Origin: an uncultured Lachnospiraceae bacterium
GTDB lineage: Bacteria; Bacillota_A; Clostridia; Lachnospirales; Lachnospiraceae
NCBI GenBank assembly: GCA_947564305.1
Contig: CANOBT010000127.1
Location: 1 to 15,998, forward strand
Length of the DNA: 15,998 nucleotides
Direction: 5' to 3'
The notes beneath the pieces are model-generated. The model made no database searches. It was not told the origin of the DNA and was given only the letters and a program-made list of their open reading frames with translations. This document shows positions 15,831 through 15,998 of this stretch, one piece after another (the stretch's first letter is position 1; every line of letters starts with the position of its first letter). The position numbers were made by a program, and so were the translations under genes.

Positions 15831-15998
15831 TTACTTTGCATAGTCTGTTACCCGTGACTCACGGATCACATTCACCTTAATCTGTCCTGGATATTCCAAT
15901 TCATATTCTATCTGCTTTGCAATATCTCTGGCCATAAGTACCATATCATCATCCGATACCTGCTCCGGAACTACCATAACTCGAATCTCTCTACCTGC
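15831..15998 (-). CDS. rny: Ribonuclease Y, C-terminal fragment
   Basis: Only the last 55 codons are in the window; the 5' part lies beyond the right edge. RNase Y is a membrane-anchored endoribonuclease that starts mRNA decay in Firmicutes. The visible end, [17 protein letters not shown], then [20 protein letters not shown] and [12 protein letters not shown], matches the conserved C-terminal region of the family, which usually ends with RExRxxxYAK. A TAA stop and a strong terminator follow. The catalytic HD domain and KH domain cannot be seen here, so the call rests on this tail. Confidence 0.9.
   Translation of the reverse strand, partial: AGREIRVMVVPEQVSDDDMVLMARDIAKQIEYELEYPGQIKVNVIRESRVTDYAK

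Overview
The window reads as chromosomal DNA of a low-to-mid-GC, spore-forming Firmicute, most likely a clostridial gut-type organism of the Lachnospiraceae kind. The reasons are the glycolytic gap-pgk pair, the iscR-nifS-iscU-mnmA order, SpoVB and SpoIIM homologues, RNase Y and strong AGGAGG ribosome binding sites. The genus cannot be fixed from sequence reading alone. Nearly every gene lies on the minus strand; only spoVB is on the plus strand. I see no tRNA, rRNA, CRISPR array, transposase or integrase, and no gene-free stretch above 300 bases.

Layout from left to right. Positions 1-2275 hold phosphoglycerate kinase (cut by the window edge) and NAD-type glyceraldehyde-3-phosphate dehydrogenase. 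gap has a clear sigma-A promoter and a Rex-like operator over its start point, and an intrinsic terminator separates it from pgk. Positions 2516-6735 hold the operon iscR-nifS-iscU-mnmA-hisJ. It encodes an Fe-S/Rrf2 regulator, a cysteine desulfurase, an Fe-S scaffold, the tRNA 2-thiouridylase that uses desulfurase sulfur, and a PHP-type histidinol phosphatase. A consensus promoter and an array of 15-bp phased repeats precede iscR. spoVB (6919-8310) runs divergently from iscR.

Positions 8372-14535 hold the most notable content: a compact vanG-type glycopeptide-resistance cluster, transcribed vanR, vanS, vanG, vanXY, vanT. VanT supplies D-Ser, VanG joins D-Ala to D-Ser, and VanXY removes the normal D-Ala-ending precursors. 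VanRS is the expected two-component switch. vanU, vanY and vanW of the enterococcal vanG operon are absent. The vanS-vanG gap (247 bp) is dense in signals: two 15-bp direct repeats 22 bp apart (VanR-like), a 26-nt-arm terminator hairpin with an extended -10 in its loop, and a second dyad in the vanG leader.

Positions 14551-15998 hold a SpoIIM-like membrane protein, a Nudix ADP-ribose pyrophosphatase and the 3' end of RNase Y with its terminator. vanR starts only 15 nt after spoIIM, so the resistance cluster is embedded among core sporulation and housekeeping genes with no mobility gene in view. This looks like an intrinsic, or old and stabilised, van locus.
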